A DNA stretch of 64,000 nt, taken from the NCBI GenBank assembly GCA_903929045.1, contig CAIYTE010000142.1:1-64000 (forward strand), read 5' to 3'. The translations under genes were made by a program, and so were the position numbers. Under the pieces are notes generated by a model that was not told the DNA's origin, searched no databases, and worked only from the letters and a program-made list of their open reading frames with translations. Shown here one piece after another: positions 34,461 to 43,877 of the stretch (positions are counted from its first letter, which is position 1; the number at the start of each line of letters is the position of its first letter). The DNA is from an uncultured Hyphomicrobiales bacterium. GTDB taxonomy: Bacteria; Pseudomonadota; Alphaproteobacteria; Rhizobiales; Xanthobacteraceae.

Positions 34461-35459
34461 ATGACAATCCTGGTCACGGGCGGCGCGGGCTATATCGGCA
34501 GCCACATGGTTCACGAACTGGTGGATGCCGGTGAACCCGTCGTGGTGCTCGACAACCTCTCGACCGGGTTCCGCTTCCTCATCCCCGGCAACGTGCCGTT
34601 CGTCAACGGCTCGACCGGCGACCGCGATCTGGTCAAGAAGACCATCGAGCGCCACGGCGTCACCGCGATCATCCACTTCGCCGCCTCGGTCGTGGTGCCG
34701 GACTCGGTCGCCAACCCGCTCGGCTATTACCGCAACAATACGATGAACACCTGCAGCCTGCTCGATGCGGCCATCGAGAGCGGCGTGCGCCAGTTCATCT
34801 TCTCCTCGACGGCCGCCGTCTACGGCAATGCCGAACAGAATCCCGTGCCTGAGCACATCGCCACCGCGCCGATCTCGCCTTATGGCACCTCGAAGCTGAT
34901 GTCGGAGATCATGCTGCACGACGCCGGCAAGGCGCACGGCCTGCGCTTCGTCATCCTGCGCTATTTCAACGTCGCCGGCGCCGATCCGAAAATGCGCACC
35001 GGTCAATCGACCGCCGGCGCGACGCATCTCATCAAGGTGGCGTGCGAAGCAGCGCTCGGCAAACGGGCGAAGATGGACGTCTACGGCACCGACTTCCCGA
35101 CGCCCGACGGCACCGGCATTCGCGACTACATCCATGTCAGCGATCTGGCGCGTGCGCACTCGGCAGCGCTCGGCCATCTGCGCCGCGGCGGCGACAGCAG
35201 GACCTTCAACTGCGGTTACGGCAAGGGCTCTTCGGTGTTCGAAGTCATCGACGCGGTGCGCCGCATCAGCGGCCACGACTTCCCCGTCGAGCTCGGTCCA
35301 CGCCGTCCGGGCGATCCGGCGGCGCTGGTGGCGAATGTCGACCGCATCCGTTCGACGCTCGATTGGCGCCCGCAGTTCCAGGACCTCGATACGATCGTGG
35401 CACATGCTTATGCGTGGGAGCGCAGGCTTCCCGGCAAGCGCGAGACCGCCGCGGCCTAA
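34461..35459 (+). CDS. galE: UDP-glucose 4-epimerase
   Basis: The 332-residue SDR enzyme starts MTILVTGGAGYIGSHMVHEL and has the catalytic Tyr141-GTS-Lys145 (ISPYGTSKLMSEIML) and FNVAGADP, all typical of GalE. It interconverts UDP-glucose and UDP-galactose (and, in some members, the N-acetyl forms) with tightly bound NAD. LSTGFRFLIPGN matches GalE proteins of bacterial polysaccharide loci. GAGGGG lies about 10 bases before the ATG. A stem-loop with a T-run directly after the stop codon suggests it is a single-gene transcription unit. Confidence 0.95.
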   Translation: MTILVTGGAGYIGSHMVHELVDAGEPVVVLDNLSTGFRFLIPGNVPFVNGSTGDRDLVKKTIERHGVTAIIHFAASVVVPDSVANPLGYYRNNTMNTCSLLDAAIESGVRQFIFSSTAAVYGNAEQNPVPEHIATAPISPYGTSKLMSEIMLHDAGKAHGLRFVILRYFNVAGADPKMRTGQSTAGATHLIKVACEAALGKRAKMDVYGTDFPTPDGTGIRDYIHVSDLARAHSAALGHLRRGGDSRTFNCGYGKGSSVFEVIDAVRRISGHDFPVELGPRRPGDPAALVANVDRIRSTLDWRPQFQDLDTIVAHAYAWERRLPGKRETAAA

Positions 35460-35482
35460 AACCGCGCTAAACTGCGGTTTTT
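35459..35482 (+). terminator. Intrinsic terminator after galE
   Basis: AAACCGC (35459-35465) pairs with GCGGTTT (35474-35480) around an 8-base loop, and the second arm continues into a run of five T. It begins at the last base of the galE stop codon, so it would end that transcript. Confidence 0.7.
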
Positions 35483-35529
35483 GCTGCCATTTTATCCACG
35501 TTTTCGCTTGAGTTTTTCGCGCCCAAAGG

Positions 35530-35562
35530 GCAAGGAAACGGCTGCGCAGAGCTGTTCCTTGC
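35530..35562. repeat. Inverted repeat upstream of the MsbA-like gene
   Basis: GCAAGGAA and TTCCTTGC are perfect 8-base arms around a 17-base spacer that itself contains the palindrome CTGCGCAG. It ends 62 bases before the start codon of the ABC exporter gene and could be an RNA stem in its leader or an operator. Confidence 0.5.
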
Positions 35563-35624
35563 GTATTTTCGCGCGCGCCTGATGGCGTGACCTTGCGCCC
35601 CTCCAGCGGCCCGACAGAGGGCGG

Positions 35625-37436
35625 ATGAACGATCAAATTTTACAATCGGCCGACGACCCGCGTTACCGCGCCACCGTTCTCATCAAACGGTTGCTGACGG
35701 AGCAAGGCGTCGTTCATTGGAAGAAGTACACCGTCGCCTTCCTGCTGATGGCGATTTCGGCCGGCTGCACCGCACTGAGCACGCATCTGATCGGCGAGGT
35801 CATCAACCAGACCTACGTCGACAAGAACGTGCCCGGGATCCTGTTTTTGTCCTGGATCACGGTCGGGCTGTTCTTCGTGAAGGGCATCGCCACTTACGGC
35901 CACACCGTGATGCTGTCCTATATCGGCAACCGCATCATCGCCAATAATCAGCGCGCCGTATTCTCCAAGCTGCTGCACGAAGGCCTGAAGTTTTTCTCCG
36001 AGCGGCACTCGAGCGAGTTCATCGCGCGGCTGTCGACCGGCGCCGCCGCGGCGACGCAGGTCATCAATCTGCTGGTCATGTCGGTCGGCCGCGATCTCTT
36101 GACGCTCATCGGGCTCGTCATCGTGATGGTGGTGAAAGAGCCGGTGATGTCGTTCTTCGCCTTCGTCGTGGCGCCGCCGGCCTTTATCATCCTGCGCAAG
36201 CTGGTGCGCCGCATCTACGCCATCGCCCGCACGCAATTCCACGGCGGCACGCGCATCCTCGAGACGTTGCAGGAAACGCTGACCGGCATCCGCATCGTCA
36301 AGGCCTTCACGCTCGAAGAAACGATGCGCGAGCGCTTCGACCGCAACGTGGCGGCCGTCGAATACGAGGCCAACAAGATGGCGCGCATCGGCAGCCGCGC
36401 CAGCCCGCTGATGGAGACCCTGGGCGGCTGCGCCATCGCGCTTGCCGTGGCCTATACGGGCTACCGCGTCATCGATACCGGCGCCGACCCGGGGCAGTTC
36501 ATCTCGTTCCTGGCGGCGTTCCTGCTGGCCTATGAACCCGCCAAGCGGCTGGCGCGCCTCAACATCGAGCTCAACAGCGCGCTGGTCGGCGTCCGCGTGC
36601 TGTTCGAGGTGATCGACAGCCCGCCGACCGAGCCGTCCGACCTCAACATGCCGCCGCTCAAGGTCGAGAAAGCGCGGCTGACCCTAGACGACGTCTATTT
36701 CCACTACCGCGCCGACGAAAACATCCTGCGCGGCATGTCGTTCGTCGCCGAGCCGGGGCAATTGACCGCGCTGGTCGGTCCGTCCGGCGGCGGCAAGTCC
36801 ACCGTGTTCAGCCTGATCATGCGGTTCTACGACACCGAGCGCGGCAAAGTCACGATCGATGGGCATGACATCAGCGGCGTGTCGCGGCATTCGCTGCGCC
36901 AGAGCATCGCTTATGTCGGGCAGGACGTGTTCCTGTTCCGCGGCACCGTCCGCGAAAACATCGCCTTCGGCAAACCGGGTGCCAGCGAGGACGAGATCGT
37001 CGCGGCAGCGAAAGCGGCTTACGCGCACGACTTTATCATGACGTTCCCGCGCGGCTACGACACGCCGGTCGGCGAGCATGGCCTGCAGCTGTCGGGCGGC
37101 CAGCGCCAGCGCGTCGCCATTGCGCGCGCGCTGATCAAGAACGCGCCGATCATCCTGCTCGACGAAGCGACCGCTGCGTTGGATTCGGAGTCCGAATTGC
37201 AGGTCCGCGAAGCGATGGAGCATCTCTGCCAGGGCAAGACGACGCTGGCGATCGCGCACCGGCTGCACACGATTTCGCATGCCGACCGGATTTACGTGAT
37301 CGAGGATGGCCGCGCGGTGGAATCCGGCCGTCACGACGAGCTGCTGGACAAGGACGGCCGCTACGCGGCGTTCTACCGGCTGCAATTGAAGCAGCAGGAA
37401 GCCCGGCCGCCGGTCGCGGCGCCGGCCTTGAGCTGA
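35625..37436 (+). CDS. ABC exporter with fused permease and ATPase (MsbA-like)
   Basis: A half-transporter of 603 residues. Six transmembrane segments occupy about residues 35-330, followed by a nucleotide-binding domain with Walker A GPSGGGKST (about 385-393), signature LSGGQRQRVAIARAL (about 488-502), Walker B ILLDEATAALD and the H-loop AIAHRLHTI. It works as a homodimer in the inner membrane. MsbA flips lipid A-core from the inner to the outer leaflet, and the LPS gene context supports that role, but many lipid or glycan exporters look alike. The ATG follows AGAGGGCGG closely. The GT2-GtrA gene starts 4 bases after its stop, so the next genes are probably co-transcribed. Confidence 0.92.
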   Translation: MNDQILQSADDPRYRATVLIKRLLTEQGVVHWKKYTVAFLLMAISAGCTALSTHLIGEVINQTYVDKNVPGILFLSWITVGLFFVKGIATYGHTVMLSYIGNRIIANNQRAVFSKLLHEGLKFFSERHSSEFIARLSTGAAAATQVINLLVMSVGRDLLTLIGLVIVMVVKEPVMSFFAFVVAPPAFIILRKLVRRIYAIARTQFHGGTRILETLQETLTGIRIVKAFTLEETMRERFDRNVAAVEYEANKMARIGSRASPLMETLGGCAIALAVAYTGYRVIDTGADPGQFISFLAAFLLAYEPAKRLARLNIELNSALVGVRVLFEVIDSPPTEPSDLNMPPLKVEKARLTLDDVYFHYRADENILRGMSFVAEPGQLTALVGPSGGGKSTVFSLIMRFYDTERGKVTIDGHDISGVSRHSLRQSIAYVGQDVFLFRGTVRENIAFGKPGASEDEIVAAAKAAYAHDFIMTFPRGYDTPVGEHGLQLSGGQRQRVAIARALIKNAPIILLDEATAALDSESELQVREAMEHLCQGKTTLAIAHRLHTISHADRIYVIEDGRAVESGRHDELLDKDGRYAAFYRLQLKQQEARPPVAAPALS

Positions 37437-37440
37437 TCCG

Positions 37441-38547
37441 ATGACCATTGCGCCGCAAACCACGACGGCGCCTGAACTCAGCGTCATCGTTCCGACCTTC
37501 AACGAGTCCGAAAACGTGCCGGTGCTGGTCGAGCGGCTGCGCGTGGCGCTCGACGGCATCAATTGGGAAATGATCGTCGTCGACGACGACTCGCCGGACG
37601 GCACCGCCGCCGTCACGCGCCAGATCGGCCTGACCGACACCCGCATCCGCTGCATCCGCCGTGTCGGCCGCCGCGGCCTCGCCGGGGCCTGCCTTGAAGG
37701 CATGCTGGCGAGCCAGGCGCGCTTTGCTGCCGTCATCGACGCCGACTTGCAGCATGACGAGAAGCTGCTGGTGCCAATGCTGGCCAAGCTGCGTGAGGGC
37801 GCGACCGACATCGTCATCGGCACGCGTTACGCCGCGGGTGGGAGCACCGGCGATTTTTCCAGCCACCGCAAATGGATCAGCGTCACGGCGACACGCGTCG
37901 CCAATCTGGTTACCGGACACCCTCTCTCCGATCCGCTCAGCGGCTTCTTCATGCTGCGGCGGGAGGTGGTCGATCCGATTGCCGCCGAACTGTCGACGCA
38001 CGGCTTCAAGATCTTGCTCGACATCGTATCGACCGGCGGGCCGTCGCTGCGCATCGCCGAATTACCCTATACGTTCGGCCTGCGGCTGCAGGGCGCCAGC
38101 AAGCTCGATACCCGCGTCGCGTTCGACTATGCCGGGCTGCTGCTGGCCAAGGCCACCGGCGGCTTCCTGTCGCTGCGCTTCATCTTTTTCTGTCTGGTCG
38201 GCATCAGTGGCATCGGCGTCCATTTCGCGGTGCTGTGGATCGGATGGCGTTTGTTCGGGCTTCATTTCGGCTGGGCGCAGGCGCTGGCCATCGCCGTCGC
38301 CGTCGCCACCAACTTCAACCTCAACAACCGCATCACCTATCGCGATCAGCGCCTGACCGGCGTCCATTATGTCACCGGCCTGCTGCTGTTCTACGTCATC
38401 TCCAGCGTCGGCGCGATTTCCAATCTGAGCGTCGGCACCTGGCTGTTCGGCCACGAGCAGACCTGGTGGCTCGCCGGGATCGGCGGCGCGATGATGAGCG
38501 TGGTGTGGAATTATGCCGTGTCGTCGCTGATGGTCTGGCGCCGTTAG
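37441..38547 (+). CDS. Polyprenyl-phosphate glycosyltransferase (GT2) fused to a GtrA-like membrane domain
   Basis: The 368-residue protein has an N-terminal GT2 domain of the dolichyl-phosphate mannose synthase (DPM1) type: LSVIVPTFNESENVPVLVER, VVDDDSPDGTAAVTR, and VIDADLQHDEKLL with the metal-binding D-A-D. From about residue 245 a four-helix GtrA domain follows (FIFFCLVGISGIGVHFAVLW, ATNFNLNNRITYRD). In modification systems of Gtr type GtrB charges undecaprenyl phosphate with a sugar and GtrA is thought to flip it; here both are joined. The next gene encodes a GT-C-like membrane protein that could use the flipped sugar. It starts 4 bases after the ABC exporter. Confidence 0.93.
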   Translation: MTIAPQTTTAPELSVIVPTFNESENVPVLVERLRVALDGINWEMIVVDDDSPDGTAAVTRQIGLTDTRIRCIRRVGRRGLAGACLEGMLASQARFAAVIDADLQHDEKLLVPMLAKLREGATDIVIGTRYAAGGSTGDFSSHRKWISVTATRVANLVTGHPLSDPLSGFFMLRREVVDPIAAELSTHGFKILLDIVSTGGPSLRIAELPYTFGLRLQGASKLDTRVAFDYAGLLLAKATGGFLSLRFIFFCLVGISGIGVHFAVLWIGWRLFGLHFGWAQALAIAVAVATNFNLNNRITYRDQRLTGVHYVTGLLLFYVISSVGAISNLSVGTWLFGHEQTWWLAGIGGAMMSVVWNYAVSSLMVWRR

Positions 38548-38567
38548 GCCAGCACTGAGGATATCAT

Positions 38568-40190
38568 TTGAGAGAATTCTTTTCAGAGCGGTTCAATACG
38601 TGGCGCAGCAGCGCCGGTATCGAGAAGTTATTCGTTACCGGCTGGTGCGGATCCATAGCGACGACGCTCATCGCGCTGACCGTTCTGTTTTTTGCTGTCG
38701 GATTCTGGTGGCCGTATTGGCGCTCCGGCGACATGGATATGTGGATGGTCTACGAGGGCTTTCTCCTCAACGACAAGCTGCCGCAGGAATATTTCGATCA
38801 TCCGGCTTATCTGACGATCCTGCTGTTGACGCGCTGGTTCGGCGCGCTGCATGCCGTGGGCCTGTTGCCGTCGCATGTGCTCTCGACCTTGCCGCCCGTG
38901 GCCGACAACGCCGCATCGGCCGTGGCGTGGATGAAGGCGACGCAGGCGGCCCGGCTGCTGTCGCTGTTCCTCGGCCTGAGTTTCGTCACGGCGTTCGCCT
39001 ATCTTGTGCGCGCGCTGGTGCGGGACTGGCGTGTCGCGGCGCTCGCGGCCTTCGCGCTCGCCTTCTCCGGCGGCTTCATGATGGAGATGCGGATCGTCCG
39101 CACTGAACTGATCGCGGCCGGGTGCGCCTACACCGCCTTGTTGATCGTGCTGATCACCGCGCAGCGGATCACCGGCGCTTGGCGGCCGATCCTGCTCGGC
39201 GCCGCTGCGCTGCTCTGCACGCTCGCGATGCTCAACAAGGTGCACATCCTGTTTCTCGTTCTGGCGATACCGCCGATCGCAATAGCCTTCGGGCGGCGCG
39301 TCGAAACGCCATCGTGCTGGCAGCCGGGCGGCCGGGCGCTGGCGATGGTTTGTGCGCTGGTCATCATGGCAGCGGTCGCAACAGCGCTGGCGTGGCCGAT
39401 TGCCGTAGCCGGCCTGTTCGACGCGGCGACCGTCGGCGAGCGCACGCGATTGTTCGGCACGGGCTTTCCAGTCTACCAGTGTCTGATTGGTCTGTGGGTT
39501 TTCGTCTGTGTGATTGCCTACGCGGTGCTGTTTCGCGTCGGTGCGCTTGAAACCGTTGCCGCGTTGGCGGCGATTGTCGCAGGAACGGCGATCGGTCTTT
39601 GGGCCCTCGCGCTCGCGCCGCATGTGCAGAATGCCGTCGCGGTGTTCAACCCGCTGGAGAAAATGCTGGGCTTTGCTGTCGGCATCGAGCGCGACGCCGG
39701 GCAAGGCGCGATTGCGGGCGGATCGGCCATCCGCACCCTGACCGACGGCGTCGGCCTGCTGCTGGCACGGGAAACATTCTTTCTCAGCTCATCGCCGCGC
39801 CCGACGATTTTCCTGCACTGGGTCCTGTTCGTCGCTTTGCTCTTCGCGTGGCGCCAAGGCGAACGGAAAACCGTGCTGCAGATTGCGCTGTTGTTCGCGG
39901 TTGCCTTCGCCGTCGATCTCGTGGGTACCGTGCGCGGCCTGAAGCTCGAATACTTCATCATCACCGACCCGCTGATCATCATTGCCGCGGCGTGGTTGCT
40001 CATGAAAGTCCCAGCGCTGAAGTCCCATCGCTGGACCTTTCCGGTCGTCCTGTCGCTGCTCGTTGCGACCGTGGCCGTGGGGCTCGCCGAGCCGATCAAA
40101 CACAGTTTCAAGCGCGACATGCCGCTCGATTTCTGCGGCCCGCACTTTCACTACACGCCGCGGATCGAACGCTTCTCGTACTGCCCGTAA
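38568..40190 (+). CDS. Polytopic membrane protein, probable GT-C glycosyltransferase
   Basis: The 540-residue protein has about 11-12 hydrophobic segments. The first loop after the N-terminal helix contains SGDMDMWMVYEGFLLND, an acidic motif placed where GT-C (PMT/ArnT-like, GT39 or GT83) enzymes keep their catalytic Asp, followed by YFDHPAYLTILLLTRWF. These enzymes take a sugar from a polyprenyl phosphate in the periplasm. The upstream GT2-GtrA gene, 20 bases away, would make and flip such a donor, so a role as the GtrC-like transferase fits. I could not place it in a named family with certainty. The start is TTG at 38568 with GAGG 8 bases upstream. The C-terminus ends in a short periplasmic tail with two Cys. 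Confidence 0.8.
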   Translation: MREFFSERFNTWRSSAGIEKLFVTGWCGSIATTLIALTVLFFAVGFWWPYWRSGDMDMWMVYEGFLLNDKLPQEYFDHPAYLTILLLTRWFGALHAVGLLPSHVLSTLPPVADNAASAVAWMKATQAARLLSLFLGLSFVTAFAYLVRALVRDWRVAALAAFALAFSGGFMMEMRIVRTELIAAGCAYTALLIVLITAQRITGAWRPILLGAAALLCTLAMLNKVHILFLVLAIPPIAIAFGRRVETPSCWQPGGRALAMVCALVIMAAVATALAWPIAVAGLFDAATVGERTRLFGTGFPVYQCLIGLWVFVCVIAYAVLFRVGALETVAALAAIVAGTAIGLWALALAPHVQNAVAVFNPLEKMLGFAVGIERDAGQGAIAGGSAIRTLTDGVGLLLARETFFLSSSPRPTIFLHWVLFVALLFAWRQGERKTVLQIALLFAVAFAVDLVGTVRGLKLEYFIITDPLIIIAAAWLLMKVPALKSHRWTFPVVLSLLVATVAVGLAEPIKHSFKRDMPLDFCGPHFHYTPRIERFSYCP

Positions 40191-40312
40191 CGAGCGGAAA
40201 ATAGTCCCGCCGGCCGTGTCCGGCGGCAGCGGCCCCGCGCCGGCTGCGCCTTGTTCGACAGGGCCAAATGCGATACGCGGATGCCTTACGGACCTGCTTT
40301 ACCTTCCACCCG

Positions 40313-40318
40313 TATAAT
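40313..40318 (+). promoter_or_regulatory. Candidate -10 element ahead of the FAH-family gene
   Basis: A consensus TATAAT lies 18 bases upstream of the ATG at 40337. No good -35 is found 16-18 bases before it. If used, the leader would be only about 12 bases. Confidence 0.35.
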
Positions 40319-40336
40319 TTCAAAAGGCACATTCGC

Positions 40337-41038
40337 ATGAGCGCGGACTACGTCATTCCCGCAGCCCCGCAGGCCGCGATCGCGGTCGCAGGCACCACCA
40401 AGACTTACCCCGTGCGCCGCATCTGGTGCGTCGGCCGCAACTACATCGAGCACATCCGCGAGATGGGCCAGGACGAACGCCTGCCGCCGTTCTACTTCGC
40501 CAAGGCCGCGGACATGATCGTGCCGGACGGCGGTACCGTGCCGTACCCGACCCTAACCAAGGACATGCATCACGAGGTCGAACTCGTCGTCGCCATCAAG
40601 ACCGGCGGCCACCACATTCCCGTCGCCAAGGCCAATGACCACATCTACGGCTACGCCGTCGGCATCGACCTCACCCGCCGCGACCTTCAGATCGCCTCGC
40701 GCGACCTGAAGCGCCCGTGGGAAGTCGGCAAGACCTTCGATCACTCGGCGCCCTGCGGCGCGATCAAGCCGGCGACCGAAACCGGTCACCCGAAGGAAGG
40801 CAAGATCACGCTCAAGTGCAACGGCAAGATCCGTCAGGACGGCGATCTCAATCAGCTGATCTGGAACGTGCCGGAAATCATCTCCAACCTGTCGGAGATG
40901 GTCGCACTCGAGCCGGGCGACATCATCATGACCGGCACGCCGGCCGGTGTTGCCGCCTGCGTCGCGGGCGACGTGCTGGAATGCGAAGTCGCCGGCCTGC
41001 CGAAACTGACCGTCACGATCGGCCAGCCGATCAAGTAG
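40337..41038 (+). CDS. Fumarylacetoacetate hydrolase (FAH) family protein
   Basis: This 233-residue protein has the core of the FAH/HpcE fold: RRIWCVGRNYIEHIREMG, KAADMIVPDGGTVPYP, and the metal-binding acidic cluster DMHHEVELVVAI with a further Asp in GIDLTRRDLQ. GDIIMTGTPAGVAAC is the standard C-terminal motif. Members cleave or decarboxylate beta-diketo acids (fumarylpyruvate hydrolase, oxaloacetate decarboxylase, 2-oxo-hept-3-ene-dioate isomerase); the short single-domain form suggests fumarylpyruvate or acylpyruvate hydrolase but this cannot be fixed. The ATG at 40337 is preferred to an earlier in-frame codon at 40268 because family similarity begins just after it. A terminator follows, so it is probably alone. 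Confidence 0.9.
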   Translation: MSADYVIPAAPQAAIAVAGTTKTYPVRRIWCVGRNYIEHIREMGQDERLPPFYFAKAADMIVPDGGTVPYPTLTKDMHHEVELVVAIKTGGHHIPVAKANDHIYGYAVGIDLTRRDLQIASRDLKRPWEVGKTFDHSAPCGAIKPATETGHPKEGKITLKCNGKIRQDGDLNQLIWNVPEIISNLSEMVALEPGDIIMTGTPAGVAACVAGDVLECEVAGLPKLTVTIGQPIK

Positions 41039-41052
41039 GTCCCTGAAAATCG

Positions 41053-41086
41053 AAAGGCCGTCCCGCTGCGGCGGGGCGGCCTTTTT
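41053..41086 (+). terminator. Strong intrinsic terminator after the FAH-family gene
   Basis: AAAGGCCGTCCCGC and GCGGGGCGGCCTTT form a stem of up to 14 pairs with one G-T pair and a TGCG loop, followed by more T. It starts 14 bases after the stop codon. Confidence 0.9.
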
Positions 41087-41216
41087 CTTTGGCTTCGGCC
41101 CAAATCCTTGGAACTTCGGCGGACCCTGCCGCTTATCTCCTGGCACAAAAACAGCGGTTAACGAGCTGTTAACGCGCGACTCTGATACTGGCTGTATCGC
41201 ATCACGGGGCGTTCCA

Positions 41217-41435
41217 ATGGGCGAAGCTTTCCGAACTGACCGGCACTCATACGCCCCCGTGGCCGACGCTACGGTGATGGCCGAGCGGGTCATGCAATTT
41301 GCCCCCGCCAGCGACGCCGAAGCCCTCAAACTGCTCCGCGCCAGCTTTCCCGACCACCCGCTGAGCCTACGGGTCGCCGCCCTGAACCTGCTGATGCGGC
41401 GTAACGCGCCGCGCGCCGGCCAGATCGGCCGCTAG
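41217..41435 (+). CDS. Small conserved-looking protein of unknown function
   Basis: A 72-residue reading frame starts at an ATG at 41217 with GGGGC about 8 bases upstream. The product has no signal peptide or membrane segment. Its centre is a regular helix pattern (AEALKLLRASFPDHPLSLRVAA would form two amphipathic helices) and the end is basic. Codon use resembles the neighbours, and the frame fills most of the space between the FAH terminator and livF, whose stop is 2 bases from this one on the other strand. I do not recognise a family. It could also be a chance frame. Confidence 0.5.
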   Translation: MGEAFRTDRHSYAPVADATVMAERVMQFAPASDAEALKLLRASFPDHPLSLRVAALNLLMRRNAPRAGQIGR

Positions 41436-41437
41436 CC

Positions 41438-42141
<704 letters not shown>

Positions 42142-42145
<4 letters not shown>

Positions 42146-42870
42146 GAGAGCGCCTCCGCTCCCAGATATGAATCGATGACGGCCTGATCGCGCACAACAT
42201 CCTGCGGCAATCCCTGCGCTATCGGCTTGCCGTGGCTCAGCACCAGAATTTGACCAGCGAGCGCCATGACCGCGCGCATGACGTGCTCGATCAAGAGAAT
42301 GGTCACGCCGTGGTCGGTGTTGAGGCGGCGGAAAGCATCGACCATGCGATCGATCTCGGTCGGGCGTAGCCCGGCCATGACCTCGTCGAGCAGCAGCAGC
42401 TTCGGCTCGGTGGCGATGGCGCGTGCTACTTCCAGCCGCTTGCGATCCGGCAGGGTCAGCGAGCCGGCGAGCTGATTCCGCTTCTCGTACAAATCGAGCC
42501 GATGGAGGATCCTGTACACCCATTCCTTCGCCTGGCGCGTATCGCGCCGGCGTAGCAGCGCGCCGACCATCACGTTGTCCTCAACGCTCATGCCCGGGAA
42601 CGGCCGCACGATCTGATAGGTACGGCCGATGCCGCGGCGGCAGACTTTGTCCGGCGTTAGACCGTCGATACGCTCGCCGTTGAAGGTGATGCTGCCGCCG
42701 TCCGGCATGTAGACGCCGGCGATCATGTTGAACAAGGTCGTCTTGCCGGCGCCATTCGGGCCGATGACGGCGAAGATGCTGCCCTGCGGCACTTCGAACG
42801 AAAGATGGTCCACCGCGACAAGACCGCGGAAGCGCTTGCTGATGCCGTCAATCTTGAGAAGCGCAGTCAT
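42142..42870 (-). CDS. livG: Branched-chain amino acid/amide-type ABC transporter ATPase (LivG)
   Basis: The 242-residue ATPase shows Walker A GPNGAGKTT, GIGRTYQIVRPFPGMSVEDN at the Q-loop, and Walker B LLLLDEVMAGLRPTE. LivG pairs with LivF. The signature motif is replaced by LTLPDRKRLEVARAI, the degenerate form typical of LivG-type subunits (often LPYGxQRRLE), so the ATP site it contributes is probably asymmetric. The start at 42870 overlaps the livM stop by 4 bases. A longer frame reaching 43608 exists only because the upstream livM region happens to be open. Confidence 0.94.
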
Positions 42871-43877
42871 GAGTTGCGCTCCGACAGGCCGATGCGCCGC
42901 GCAAGCCACGGCCACACACCGTCCGGCAACGTGACGATCACCGCCAGCAGGCAGACGCCGTAGAACACCTGCTTGGCGCCGGGCAGATCGATGCCGAGCG
43001 CCGCTAGGATAGAATTGAGAATTTCGGCGAGTCCGGTCAGCAAAAAGGCGCCGAGGATCGGGCCGAACAGCGTGCCGACGCCACCGACGATCGGCCCGAG
43101 GATGATTTCGATCGAGCGCGAGATGTGGAAGATCTGCTCGGGGAACAGGTTGTTGTAATAAAACGCGTAGATGACGCCGGCGAATGACGTCATCGAGGCC
43201 GAAATCACCACCGCGATCATCTTGTAGTGGAAGGTGTCGATGCCGGTGGAGCGCGCGGCCTCTTCGTCCTCGCGGATGGCGCGCCAGAAATAGCCGATAC
43301 GGCTCTGCAACAGCATGCGGCAGCCGATGAAGGCCAGCGCCGCCGCTGCGAGCAGGATGTAATAGAACATCACCGGATGGCCGCGCAGATTCCAGAGATC
43401 GTTGCTGGAAAACTGCGCCACCGGCAGAAACAGGCCGGACGAGCCGTGCGTCCACGCCAAATGATCGAATCCGACGCGGGCAAATTCGCACACCGCGATG
43501 GTGAGGATGGCGAAATAGACACCGCCGACTTTGAAGCGGAAGGCCAGGAAACCGATGAAGGCGCCGGCCAGCGCGGCGATCGGAATGGCGACCAGAAGGC
43601 CCAGCCACGGTCCGATGCCGAAATGCACGTAGAGCGCCGCCGCCGTGTAGGCGCCGAGGCCGACATAGAGCGCATGACCAAGCGACAGCTGCCCGGCAAA
43701 GCCCATCATGATGTTCCAGGCTTGGCCGATATAGGCGAAGTACAGGATCAGGATCAGCACCGTCAGCAGGTAGTCGCCTGCCACCAGCGGTGCGACCAGC
43801 AGCGCCAAAGCTAGCACGCCCAGCAAGGTCAGCATGCGCGGCGATACGCCCTCAATGAGACGCGCGAGCATGCTCAT
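42867..43877 (-). CDS. livM: Liv-type ABC transporter permease (LivM)
   Basis: The 336-residue permease has eight or nine hydrophobic segments, starting with LTLLGVLALALLVAPLVAGD. AWNIMMGFAGQLSLGHALYVGLGAY and the EAA-like loop AIREDEEAARSTGID are typical of LivM. It forms the membrane channel with LivH. The start at 43877 (MSMLARLIEG) overlaps the livH stop by 4 bases (ATGA). The C-terminus (VWPWLARRIGLSERNS) is cytosolic and basic. Confidence 0.94.
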   Translation of the reverse strand: MSMLARLIEGVSPRMLTLLGVLALALLVAPLVAGDYLLTVLILILYFAYIGQAWNIMMGFAGQLSLGHALYVGLGAYTAAALYVHFGIGPWLGLLVAIPIAALAGAFIGFLAFRFKVGGVYFAILTIAVCEFARVGFDHLAWTHGSSGLFLPVAQFSSNDLWNLRGHPVMFYYILLAAAALAFIGCRMLLQSRIGYFWRAIREDEEAARSTGIDTFHYKMIAVVISASMTSFAGVIYAFYYNNLFPEQIFHISRSIEIILGPIVGGVGTLFGPILGAFLLTGLAEILNSILAALGIDLPGAKQVFYGVCLLAVIVTLPDGVWPWLARRIGLSERNS

